From positions 4,977,741-5,041,740 of the forward strand of contig CM049318.1 in assembly GCA_026874595.1 (NCBI GenBank): a DNA stretch of 64,000 nt. Reading direction: 5' to 3'. The notes under the pieces are model-generated. The model had not been told where the DNA came from, did no database searches, and saw only the letters and a list, made by a program, of their open reading frames with translations. Shown here piece by piece: positions 38,001 to 48,100 of this stretch. Position 1 is the stretch's first letter; every line of letters starts with the position of its first letter. The DNA comes from Sipunculus nudus (lineage: Eukaryota; Annelida; Sipuncula; Golfingiida; Sipunculidae). The position numbers and the translations under genes were made by a program.

Positions 38001-38547
38001 CTTGAAGGCAACAAAACCTGTGATCATATTGAGAAGTATGCACACATTACTTTCATTAAAAAGTTATATTTTGCAATATCTAGATTCCAAATTTGTTCTG
38101 CCATTCCCAGTTCTCCAGATGCAATCCTGCTTTACCATGTATATTTTCTTAATTTTAATTTTAATAATGCCAAAATCCAATTTTTTTTCAAACTGATATG
38201 AAATGGATAAATTCATAGAATTTGGTTTCTTTACTTCTGCAGTGGATATTCCTCCATCCCTCATCTGTCACATGAATTTATGAAGAGTCTTTGCAGTGTT
38301 GGCATGTTTAGTTTGATCATAGGAATAAATGAAATATCAGCTAAAACAGAACTACTATGTTTAATTGTATATAACCAGATTCCAAAGAACTAGTAAAATA
38401 GTTATTGACAGTTATGTGGAGTGATAAATCAACAAAATGTGACTAAACTTGGTGAATTACATAAAAGACATAAACATTTCCTCAGTGCACTTTTACTATT
38501 CTCAAACAAATATGTGAGCTGAATCCTCATTTTTTAGTAAGTAAGTG

Positions 38548-38632
<85 letters not shown>

Positions 38633-38802
38633 TGGAACCCCACAATTACAACCACCTTGGGGACTGACCAAAGTGGTCATAATTTGGGGGTGGTCGTATT
38701 TGTGAAACTCTAAGTTACCTGGATCGTGTATTTGGGACCAAAAATAGTGGTCGTAATTGTGGGGTGGTCACAATTGCGGGGTGATCGCAAGGCGGGGTTC
38801 CA

Positions 38803-38881
<79 letters not shown>

Positions 38882-41800
38882 GGAGAAAGATAATGATATA
38901 TATGAGATAATTGTGCATGTAAGTAATGGTAATTTTCTCTGTAGTATACCTTTTTGAAAATTCTTATTTGTCAATCTTCACAATCTGGAAAATAAGATTT
39001 TTCAAAAGCATTTTAATGTGCCTAAAATTATGTTCATGGACTTTTCTGTTACTTTATTATAATGGCTTCCATGCAACTCACCTTGACAGAATAACAGTAT
39101 GAAGATAAGCTGTATTGTATCAGGTCCTGAAAAAAACAATGACACCAATGTTGTAACAATGTTGTAACCTATACACACTGATATATTGATATATAAAATA
39201 TGCAGATATTCCTTATACCATCTCAAATGGAAACTATTTAACCCATGATATAACAATTTCCAGTGTTTTATAGGTATTCTGTTGTCAGAAATACTTCATG
39301 TATTTTACAGGTTCTTCCTCCATAGAAAAGGAATGGCAAAAGGTCATGGCAAAACTCGTCTGGAAGATCTCCTGTCTATACTACATGGAAACGTCACCGA
39401 TTTCACTGGGTTAGAATTATATAAATAGTTACAAATTAACAGTTTGATAGTGAATCAAACAGAGTATATGGTCATTTCTTGTTTAATTCATATACTCATT
39501 TCCTTTCTGTCTGATTTGCATATTCCACATAGTTTTCTTGAAATACTGTAAGAATGGAATTATTCTGTGTGATTGTTAATTTCGCTTAGAAACTTATTAA
39601 ATTATGTCTGGTTGATACTCTTGTTAAGTGCAATATACAGGCTTAATGATATCAACATGCCCATTATTATGGCATAGCTACACCCTAATTATATATACAG
39701 TGCTACAGATTTATCCTTAAATTGTGAAACTGCATGATCACGAAAAGTCAAGCCTCAAATTTAAAGATACAGAAAATTTAATACTGTGAAATTGAACATT
39801 TACTGCATTCATTGTTTTTGTATGCTTGTGTACTAAAACAAATAAATTCAAACATGTTTATGATGGAGGAGTATTAAGGAAGTGGAATCAGCAGAGTGCC
39901 CATTATAAGAAAATACTCATATTGATTGTGGTATGTTTCAACAAAATAACATTTGTACTTGGACAGCAAAGTGGACATTGCTCAGCTTTAAAATACCATT
40001 AATATTACATTGAGAAAAATAAGTTTGTTTCCGTAATGTTTCCAGGTACATGGAGGAAATGGAGAAAGCAGGACGCATAAGAAGGAAGAGAGAATCAGAT
40101 GACACAGTTGAAATTCTACTAGAGGAGAATGCAGTCACACCAGGGATCCAGTATAATATTACCTGGAAATCTAAAACAGAATGTGACATCTCAGCGCAGA
40201 GTGACCCGGGCAAGGAATACACAGTCAACCTCATCACTGCAACGTGTAGTTGTCACAACGACAAAGGTAGGGCTTTCTGGAAGCTTGATTAATAATTCAC
40301 AGGCTTACTAACGTGCACTCATTGTTGGCACTTTGAACTCCCTCATGTGGTAAGATTCTCTGAGGTTAAACATATTGCATATCTACTGTAAGTTCTGAAG
40401 ATTCCTGTATTTCTAAAGCAGCCCTCTGTGTAGGAATTGTTGAAAATTTGATAACGATTACAAAAAAGCTGAGCAAGATCATGTAAATGTAAGGAGAGTC
40501 AGAATGTGCCTGAAATCTATAGTAATGTAATCAGGAAAGGGTTGCATGGGGCTCTTAGATGTAATTCTGGTTTAAGGCCTTAAGGCTAAAATCAAAATGA
40601 TAACTAGTGTAAGTAAATAGGAGTTGAATTGAAATTATTGGAATTTCATCCACATGCCCCCACACACTGCAGACGGGTCAGCATCCCTCCCTCCACGTTT
40701 AGTCTATCCAAGTATGAAATATATCATGCAGACAAAGAAAATGTTTTTCTTGTTGACTAATATTTGTAGCCTCTGGCTTTAGCCCAGTCAGTAGCCCCCT
40801 GATCTACCACAAGGTCATGATTTACCAGTACACTGAAACTTTGACTACCTCTATTCCGGAAAAAGCATGTTACTGGGAAGTGGTGTTTGAGGGAGGACAT
40901 TGCATGATGACCAGAAGACATCAGTGATAAGTTTATCACTGGTCAGAATAGTGGGGTGGTCATGATACAGGGTGGCCATCATTAGTCAGGTTTCATTATA
41001 ATATGCAATATAGGTTTAAATACTAAAAGTTAATGACGCATTACTTTCAACCATCCTGGGTTCTGGTTTTGTATTCATGGGTGTACAGTTGAAGCCAATA
41101 TCATGGCATTTTTTTTTAACATTGGACTAAATCTAAGTTTCAGCTGGAAAAAGCATCATTCTAAAGCATTTAAAAGCATAGATACCAGTAACTCTGTATT
41201 TGCATACAGAAATAAAAAAATTGATTTCAGATGCAAATGCAGTCTTAGACACCATAAAATATTCATTATTTTTTAAAACTGATATACTATAACTGCAGTA
41301 TATATTTATTGTTTGACTAGAATAAGAAAATTAAAATGCTTTGTATATTTTTTATACAATATAAATAAATTAAAATGATTTTACATATTTTTTCTGTTTC
41401 CATATTATTTAAAGACAGAATCTGTATTTTGTGACAGGTATGTGTGATCATGTGCATCTGATTCAACAAGCATCAAAACTGTGTGGAGTTGATGAAGATA
41501 TTGTCATTGCTGAGAGAAAAGCAGCAGCAACATCTGGTGTACAGTCTGGTAACTATCATTACGATCCAGACAAGGAGCTTATGGAGGTATACCATGCCAA
41601 TGGAGATATCGGAATCGTGGACACTGTATCATTATCATGCACATGTGCAGCATTCAGTCTGGGCATTGAGAAATGTGTCTGTGTTTTAGAAGCAAAACTT
41701 GTATTAGAAAGGCTCACAGCTAGAAGACGTATAATCAAAAAAAGAGTTTCCTTAAGACAGAGAACTAAACGGTGTGGTGTTACTACAAAGATTCGTGAAA

Positions 41801-42033
41801 AAGTCAAGGATATTGAAGCTATAGTCACCAGTGAGAATTTTATAAATGTACCTAATAAGCAGCTGATACTGAAGCAGGTTGAGACTTTACACAGTTTGTT
41901 ACAGGAGAGTTGTCCCGTCCAGCAAGTGAAAAAGCAAGTTAAAAGGATAAAATCTTCAGACTCCACACAGATACAAAATACTTCTCACACTGATTATTCT
42001 GATCATTCCTATCACATGAATAAAGATTCCTGA
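23023..42033 (+). CDS. ZSWIM1/ZSWIM3-like protein, MULE-transposase-derived, tandem SWIM fingers
   Basis: Fifteen coding exons join in frame (756 residues): 22989(ATG 23023)-23047, 23528-23609, 24456-24584, 25625-25702, 26587-26731, 31580-31728, 32583-32669, 33786-33889, 34410-34584, 35353-35449, 36432-36533, 37854-38035, 39311-39409, 40046-40266, 41438-42033. Layout: a C/H cluster (C77, C98, H120/H123/H126, with RCPAYVSFRF) like the ZSWIM3 N-terminus; an RNase H/MULE core with VVFIDAAYKG (D262), VMVERDVAVI (D332) and LLCWYKVLQ (351-354); a SWIM finger C552-x-C554-x6-C561-x-H563; a second SWIM-like C626-x-C628-x9-C638-x-C640; and a Lys-rich tail. The ATG lies in AAAATGG context, but the frame stays open to the upstream acceptor, so more 5' coding sequence is possible. 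The many introns argue for a domesticated host gene. Its role is probably nuclear DNA binding and is otherwise unknown. The family name is from memory. Confidence 0.82.
23777..23793. repeat. Poly-G run in intron
   Basis: About 17 consecutive G after CTGCGC. Similar runs lie at about 34,131 and 44,067. They could form quadruplexes and are prone to sequencing error. Confidence 0.85.
24773..25430. repeat. Tandem duplication, period about 339 bp
   Basis: GAACAAGAACACAT starts both copies (24,773 and 25,112). Long shared stretches follow: 'catcacatcaga', 'gaacaagtgaatgtgagtca', 'attgaatcaaggtctgtgaa', 'acaagacttgatagta'. A shorter internal repeat 'ccccctaaaaatgttagatt' sits at the joint. It is entirely within an intron of the ZSWIM-like gene. 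Confidence 0.85.
27600..28260. other. CpG-richer intronic stretch, unassigned
   Basis: Base composition and CpG content are clearly above the neighbouring AT-rich DNA. It contains TTCGGGCCCGGT (27,848) and the near-inverse ACCGGCCCGAA (27,944), a possible stem about 100 bases apart. Overlapping short open frames on both strands have no recognisable domain. It could be an intronic regulatory island or a young repeat. Confidence 0.35.
28467..30350 (+). mobile_element. Composite element B, HINE/pearl-like, plus orientation
   Basis: It starts at 28,467 with AGCTCAGCTGAC, a TATAA loop and GTCATCTGAGCT, then CCGTCGTCCGTCCGTCG. It ends near 30,350 with GTGACCCATGGGTCCTTTG. Its core is an inverted copy of element A, sharing landmarks such as 'ctcctaccatactgaaaattgg', 'caccatgtcaagtgttg' and 'catgacagtcttgtcagag'. 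The two copies lie about 18 kb apart in neighbouring genes. There is no long open frame. Confidence 0.7.
30351..30949 (+). mobile_element. 3' end fragment of a second element subtype
   Basis: About 600 bases ending CAGCTGAGCGCCGTGACCCA followed by TGGGTCCCTTGTT. They are closely matched by 63,190-63,780, which shares 'catggtgcaaatactttgca', 'aatatgtactccatta' and 'caacaactcataata'. This block is absent from the equivalent part of element A, so it is a different 3' portion joined to the same kind of end. Confidence 0.65.
32060..32340. repeat. Tandem duplication, about 146 bp, two copies
   Basis: 'cagtatctcaaagaaaatatatttgatatttcc' and 'ggtgcctatga' occur twice, starting near 32,075 and 32,219. 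The block lies in an intron of the ZSWIM-like gene. The open frames across it are by-products of the repeat. Confidence 0.8.
37625..37651 (+). other. Candidate 27-nt microexon of the ZSWIM-like gene
   Basis: A strong acceptor (ttattcttacag) and a GT donor (gtaaca) bound 27 bases that read LPLVDQQDL. Both flanking exons meet in phase 0, so inclusion adds nine residues without a frameshift (765 residues in total). This could be constitutive or alternative. Without transcripts I left it out of the main model. Confidence 0.45.
38548..38880. repeat. (TA)n tracts flanking a MITE
   Basis: Two TA-dinucleotide tracts (about 38,548-38,628 and 38,807-38,879) abut a 178-bp element on each side. This is as expected if a TA-targeting element inserted into a TA microsatellite, or if the flanks expanded afterwards. 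Confidence 0.9.
38629..38806. mobile_element. TA-targeted MITE, 178 bp
   Basis: The ends ACAGTGGAACCCC (38,629-38,641) and GGGGTTCCACTGT (38,794-38,806) are perfect 13-bp inverted repeats flanked by TA. The interior iterates 'gtggtcgtaattgtgggg'-type words in both orientations. CAGTGGAACC-type ends with TA targets are typical of pogo/Tc1-mariner relatives, so it is probably a non-autonomous member. Confidence 0.8.
40241..41472 (+). other. SWIM zinc finger split by an intron
   Basis: The first CxC of the finger (CSCHNDK) ends the exon at 40266, and the CxH half (MCDHVHL) opens the exon at 41438. The join restores C-x-C-x6-C-x-H with a Gly at the junction. SWIM fingers bind zinc and are typical of MULE transposases and ZSWIM proteins. 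Confidence 0.85.
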
Positions 42034-42613
42034 AATGACCTTTGAACTCTGCATTGTTCCACTATGAAGTTGGGCAGTGGTTATCAAGCTGTTGTGTGAT
42101 CTTAAGATATAAGAGTGTTTTTATGTCATAAAATGAAATCTTTTACCAGACATGTTTGTTATTATCATAAGGCATGACATTAAGTGTTCATATGCTGCTA
42201 CTTAGTGTGGAAAATATCAGCAGACATGACTTTTGCTGTGGAACGATATTGTCAGGGATCATAAGCTGTGGGATGTCACTCTGCTCTGTGACACCCAAGC
42301 CCAGAATGAAATCGACAAGCATCACAGGGGCAACAAATAACAACCCTCTATCTGTAAAGGTGCCAGCATTTGTACGCTGTTCTAGTGTTTCACATGAATA
42401 CTGTGGGGAAATAGAGATACTGTACATGGTGGATTGTGTTGATAACATGCTTGCCATTGCTTGGCCATTTAAAATATTATGAACCAGCTTGTTTGATATT
42501 GTCTTCCTATTGGCTGTAACACTGCCCTTGGGTCACTTCAAAGGTAATACTGAATAGGCTGGTTAATAACATATAGTACAATACATGTGGATACTTGTAA
42601 ACATCTCGGGATG

Positions 42614-42619
42614 AATAAA
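42614..42619 (+). terminator. Possible poly(A) signal of the ZSWIM-like gene
   Basis: AATAAA about 580 bases after the stop codon. An earlier AATAAA at 42,019 overlaps the end of the coding sequence and is less likely to be used. Confidence 0.35.
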
Positions 42620-43416
42620 AAATGCCAGACACTATAATGTTACATGGACAGAATTCAAATACATTCTTCCATCACATCACTGTATATAGTCCATCATGCT
42701 GCATTTAAAGAGAGCTGTACCATATAAGGTTCCAAAAAGTCACCAGTTACATGCAGTTGCCATGTATAGGTTGCCTTTCTACATTGTGTGATTCCTTATA
42801 TGTTTTTTACATGGGCATATACATAAATTTTCTGAATGGATATCATCTAAGTGGTTTTATGTAGGGCTTCACCAGGTTAAAAACTGTTTTTGCTCTAAAT
42901 TAACAAGAAATACAGTGTCACTGAGTATGATGTGTGTACTGAGTAAGAACCGTTCAAATATCAAGAATCAAACATAAACACTGCTGAGATTAAGTTTGAA
43001 TCTGAACTAAGTGATTGTTTGTTCTTTGCTGAAACCTGTAGAATATCATGAACCCAGAATATATATGCATTCTCCTTCTCTTCCTAACTCCTGCTTATGT
43101 AAAATTTACCAGTATAATGAATATTAATCACATCAACTAAATTGAATATTGTTTAAATTTCTGCATGTGTGAACCTGTGCAGGAGACAAAGCATATCTGG
43201 TGGGGCAAAGATAGTGAGAATGTACTACTGGTATTTCACCACTCACCATTGATAAATTGTGTTTTTGCTGAAAGTTGCCCTTTAAAGCTGTTACAACTGG
43301 ATGGTATTCACGAACTGAATGCTGTACTGATCAATGCAGGATTCTCATTTTTGAGATCAAAAAAGCATTTAATATTTAGCATTTTTTATAAGTATTGTTT
43401 TTGTTCCTTAATACGA

Positions 43417-43584
43417 ACAGTACATTGAAACCTGTCCAATAAGACCTCGGGTGGGACTTGCCAAAAATGGTCTTAATTCACAGGTGGTCTTATTAGACAG
43501 GTCAGTTATAACCAGTGTCAGCATTTTCAGTTCAATCAAAAGTGGTCTTATTAGACAGGTGGTGTTTCAGACTGGTTCCACTGT
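43417..43584. mobile_element. Related MITE, about 168 bp
   Basis: The left end (ACAGTACATTGAAACCTGTC) and right end (TGGTTCCACTGT) are imperfect inverted repeats like those of the 38.6-kb element. 'gtggtcttattagacaggt' occurs twice inside (43,485 and 43,546). It lies in the interval between the ZSWIM-like gene and BLOC1S1. Confidence 0.6.
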
Positions 43585-45147
43585 ATTTTGTGTATACATG
43601 TATAGAATTTATGATAAGACATATTCTAACATAGCTGATTTTCAGTCATATAGAGATCTTTAAGGGGACCATCCATTAACAGGGCACAAAATGCAACTTA
43701 AAACTTGGGAACTTTAATTTGACGAAGTCTTGGTGAAGTCTCATTGAAGGCCTGAAATATGGTTATAGTTAACTATGGGCTTAAAAAAAACAATTTTGAG
43801 CATTGTGTAGCCACATTCATGCTATATTGAAATAATGCACCTCATGGAAAAATATGAATTATCATGGAAAATTTGGAAACGAGAGATGGCCAACAAGTTC
43901 TTCTAAACCATTTCAGTCTTCATCATTTCTGGTCCTGTTTTAGTGACTTTATAAATTCCTACAAAGGACATCTCACAGGCGCTTGCACAGGACTTTTTGC
44001 AAGGAGGGGTCAACTGGTATCATGCATAAAAATTGTCTAAAAAAAGCGTTGTTGGTTAAGAGCTGCGGGGGGGGGGGGGGGGGGGGGAGGTCTCAAAACC
44101 TGGTCATGCATAACATTTGTCTAAATTTGTTGTTGGTTAAGAGCGGGGTCTCATTAATGTTGGTACATTTTATGGACATTTCAGATGCGCATTACTCTTG
44201 GAAAGCTTGAAATGACAAAGTCTAGAAATGTTAGTACAGGACTATTTGATAAATTTTAGTTTCTAGTTGCAGTTGATTGGCAGTCATTTTATAATTTCTG
44301 CTTATTTTTTTAAGATTTTTTTTATTGAATTGTAAAATATGAATAAAAAGTTTTATGCAGCCATGTATCATATTGTTTTCATTAAATGTTGAAGAAGATT
44401 TGACCAACAAGAACATAAAAATATATGATATTAAAATTCACTTAAACTGAAATTTCTCATTATGTCTTGAATCTCCTGTAAATTGATCTTCACATCAACC
44501 AAGGCAGTTTAATCACGGTCGGTCAAGGACTTGGTCTTGATCGTCTTGTATCTCTATACTATGATTTATTATGACCCAGGTGTTCACATAATAAATAATT
44601 AAAAAATAATTGAAGATAAATGAATTAGAAGCCAAAAAAGATAAAGAAATAAAGGAAATAAAAATTAAAAAAAAAGAATGCAACGATTTTTTTTGTTATT
44701 TTAAGTAAAATTGTTAAATGCATTAAAATTTTGAATGCCATCAAGCGTCTGCCTCGCCGGTTGGTGCTGCGGTCTAGTGGCTGAAGTATGAACTAAATAT
44801 CGGAACGCGCCGACTTCAATATTAATCTCAAATATTGTTTCATTTTAAAGTCTGTATAAGTATAAATTTTTCCAAAAATCCTTAAACTCTTGAAATTATT
44901 TTTTAACGCAATCGTGTAATGAAATCCCCCCCCCCCCCGGCAAGCCATAAAGCAATAGATGACATGAATAATTGCGAGATTATAATAAATATTCATGAAG
45001 TTTAATCGGTTTGCAACTACAAAGATAAATACATTCGAAGCAAAGAGAGGGACTTACAACGTCGTAAATCTAATTAATATATGTTAAATGACCTTCTGAA
45101 ATACATCATAACTATTTAATTAGAAGTGGATTAAAGACGACGGCGTC

Positions 45148-48100
45148 ATGCTATCTCGGATGTTGAAGGAGCACCAAGCTCGGCAACAGAAGAGGAAAGA
45201 AACACAAGGTACCACCCCTCCCACTGCCAGGGCCCCATCACCGTGTCTCGATCAGCAGTGGTGCCAGTTGGCCTGTTCGTTTGTGTATTTTCTGTGGCCT
45301 TGGTCACATGACTTTTACTTACATCAGTATGAGCATGTGACATGAAAAACACCACAGATTTATGAAGATGAATTTGTTTTAACATTTTTGTAGTATAAAT
45401 TACACGTCTCGCTAGGAATAAACATTTAATTGGCTAGCAGTAAACATAACTATTAACTTGATTTGTGATTCAAGGCTATCAAGCCATATGGGGGAATGTA
45501 CTGCAGCGGTCATGCATCCTGTTGCATTTATATCATGGTTAACTAGTGATGGGCTGATGATCGATAATAATTGATGAACAGTTGGGTTGATGCAAACCAT
45601 CTGTTGTCATGATCAACCTTGCAGTGCCATAATCAGTTGCACTTTTTTGCATGTTACTTAGGCTTAGTGTAGCCTGATTTTATCAGACTTAATATTATTA
45701 GGCCCTGCCATATATTGAGTCCGATAGCTAAACAATGAGAGTATCTACAATATAAGCCTCAGACTACACGCCGCCCAATGCCATTGTAACCAGTGTCAGT
45801 GTGTTTATTACCCCATACCAGCGGTTCACTCTGCAGAGCCGGGCCCTTTGAAACAAAATGTGACAATATTTTAGCTGTCAAACACTCGAGTCAGTGAGGC
45901 TATCAATGAGGTCATCAAGTGCGCCTGTTCAACTGTTCTTCTCTGTCCCTACTAAACTCGCTGACATGCCTCTGGTTAAATGGTCAGTAAATGTTTAAAA
46001 ATGATGATCCAAGTTTAATTTGAGTTGCTATTGAAACCATGAAAAAAATACTTATTGGTGTTAAAATGGTATAATCCTGTGTCTTGTTGTTTGGCAGTAA
46101 ACAGGCAGTCAAAGAAGATGCAACGGATCCGTTGCATCTTTCATGGCTTATATTGTAGAAACTCTCATTGTATGGCTATCAGATTCAGTATATGGCAGGG
46201 CCTAATAATATTGAGTTTGATTAAATCAGGCTAGGCTTTGTGATGAGGAAATGTGTCCTTTCCTATACATTGTGCAAGCAAACTAGAGAAAGCCTACTTT
46301 TACTGAAAAAAAATTAATTCCTAAGTTACTATATTGACATGTATGCTAAAGAATTAGGACATAATTAGCCTGCATGTAGGCCAACATATCAGTTGAGTTT
46401 ATGTACTAGTCTGTATATGATCCAAAAGTTCATACTTCTACACAACTGATTATTTCCGATTATCATTTGGTAGAGGTCAACTGATTTTTACAGATGATTG
46501 ATCATGAAATTACAACCAGTTCCCATCACTATGGTAAACAGCTAATAATCTTAACATTAGCCAAAGAATGATAACACAAAAAAACATGTGAACTAAGAGA
46601 GCAACCTGAAAATTTGTAGCTACATGGTAATGAGACTCAGTTGTGGCTCCGTAGTGTACAAATTGTACATGGTCACAACAAGTGCTGTGCAGCTTTTCAT
46701 ATGGGCTCTGTCTGCTAGATAAATGAGGCCACAGGTCTGTGGCTCTGTAGGCCTACATACTTCAGAGCCACAACTAGGTCTAGAACAAATTTTCGATTTC
46801 CTGTATCACACATAAGTTAGCTGCTGTCCAGCAACCCATGTAATCTATGCTTGTATTCATGTGGTCAGAAATTCAGCAAACAAACAGGGGGATTTATCTG
46901 TATGCTGAGTTTAAAACAACTTTTTCACACATGGTCGGTGTTGTCAGAGAGTACACTAAAAAAAGCTAATGATTGATCTGGTTTATTGCAAGGAACAGCT
47001 TACTTGAAGGCCATGAGGCATTGTCAAAAATGACAAAATATTTGCATCCTCACAGAGCCTTACAGTGTGGCCCTCGACTCAAAATGGAAAGGCGCACTGG
47101 TCGTAGACTCTCCAATGTTAAATGGCCAAAATGGGGCTAATGCAAAGGTTAATTAAGCCCTCCCCACCCTATCCTTAAGCTGCATTTCCACTTGTCAGGA
47201 CATGGATATGGATACAAATACATTTAGCGTCTTTCGACTTACAAGTACATTGGCGGTACAGAGGCTGTATGGCTAAAATCATCGTTTCACCAGCTTTAAT
47301 TGGGCCTAAAGACAGTTTGGACAAGTATGATAAGTGTAATTTTAAGATATATCACCATATATTCTTGTATTTTTAATTTTTAAACATATATATTTATATA
47401 TATATATACATATTTATTTATGTATATGTATATTTATATATGTCACAGGGTGCGCACGATCGCCAGAACATTGGTGGCACCAGCTAGACTGAAGGGTCTG
47501 GGCAGCAGAAAATGGAACACCAGAGTGGTTGACCAAAGTGATTTATTCTGTAACGTATAAAGATGTGCAATATAAGTATCACATCGATGTGCGTGACAAC
47601 AGGAAACGGCCAAATGCACAGACATGATAATTTACAATAAATGGTACATATAACTGTTGGGTCTATAATACAGATTCATGCAGTATAATGTCATTTATAA
47701 ATCTTACCCATAACTTGCTGACTAGTCATACTCTTGTTATGGAGTAGGAAAGGGTGTATATGTGACTTGACATATATTTAAAGTAATATTACAATATTTC
47801 ATCAAAAATAACATAAATACATAGGAAACATTAAACAATGATCTCTCTGGTTCTGAATATGATGCAAAATCGTTATTCAGTATCAATTTACTACATTGTC
47901 CATACTGTTTACATACTATAAGGAATAACCATAACGTCATACAGAGACATTAACTGATTATAGGTAGTTCAGACAGAGGGTAGTTTATATTTCCACTAAT
48001 AACATTTATCAGAGATATATGAAGTTTTACTCAGGCATAAGCAAATTAGGCATAAATAAATAACACATACCTGTAACGTATAAAGATGTGCAATATAAGT

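Larger units (their letters stand above)
42034..45147. other. Intergenic interval upstream of BLOC1S1
   Basis: It holds the 3' flank of the ZSWIM-like gene, the MITE at 43,417, a poly-G run (about 44,067-44,087) flanked by duplicated 'gttggttaagagc', and the BLOC1S1 promoter. 'ggtctagtggctgaag' near 44,771 resembles a tRNA A box, but no full tRNA or SINE could be built. No further gene is seen. Confidence 0.55.

Noticed and set aside
38715-38974. Open frames of IYIYIY and similar
   Set aside because: Translations of (TA)n microsatellite.
41559-41966. 135-codon minus-strand open frame
   Set aside because: It is the exact antisense of the last exon of the ZSWIM-like gene, which has splice phase and domain support on the plus strand.
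44760-44830. tRNA gene or SINE head near 'ggtctagtggctgaag'
   Set aside because: An A-box-like word is present, but no B box at the right distance and no cloverleaf could be built.
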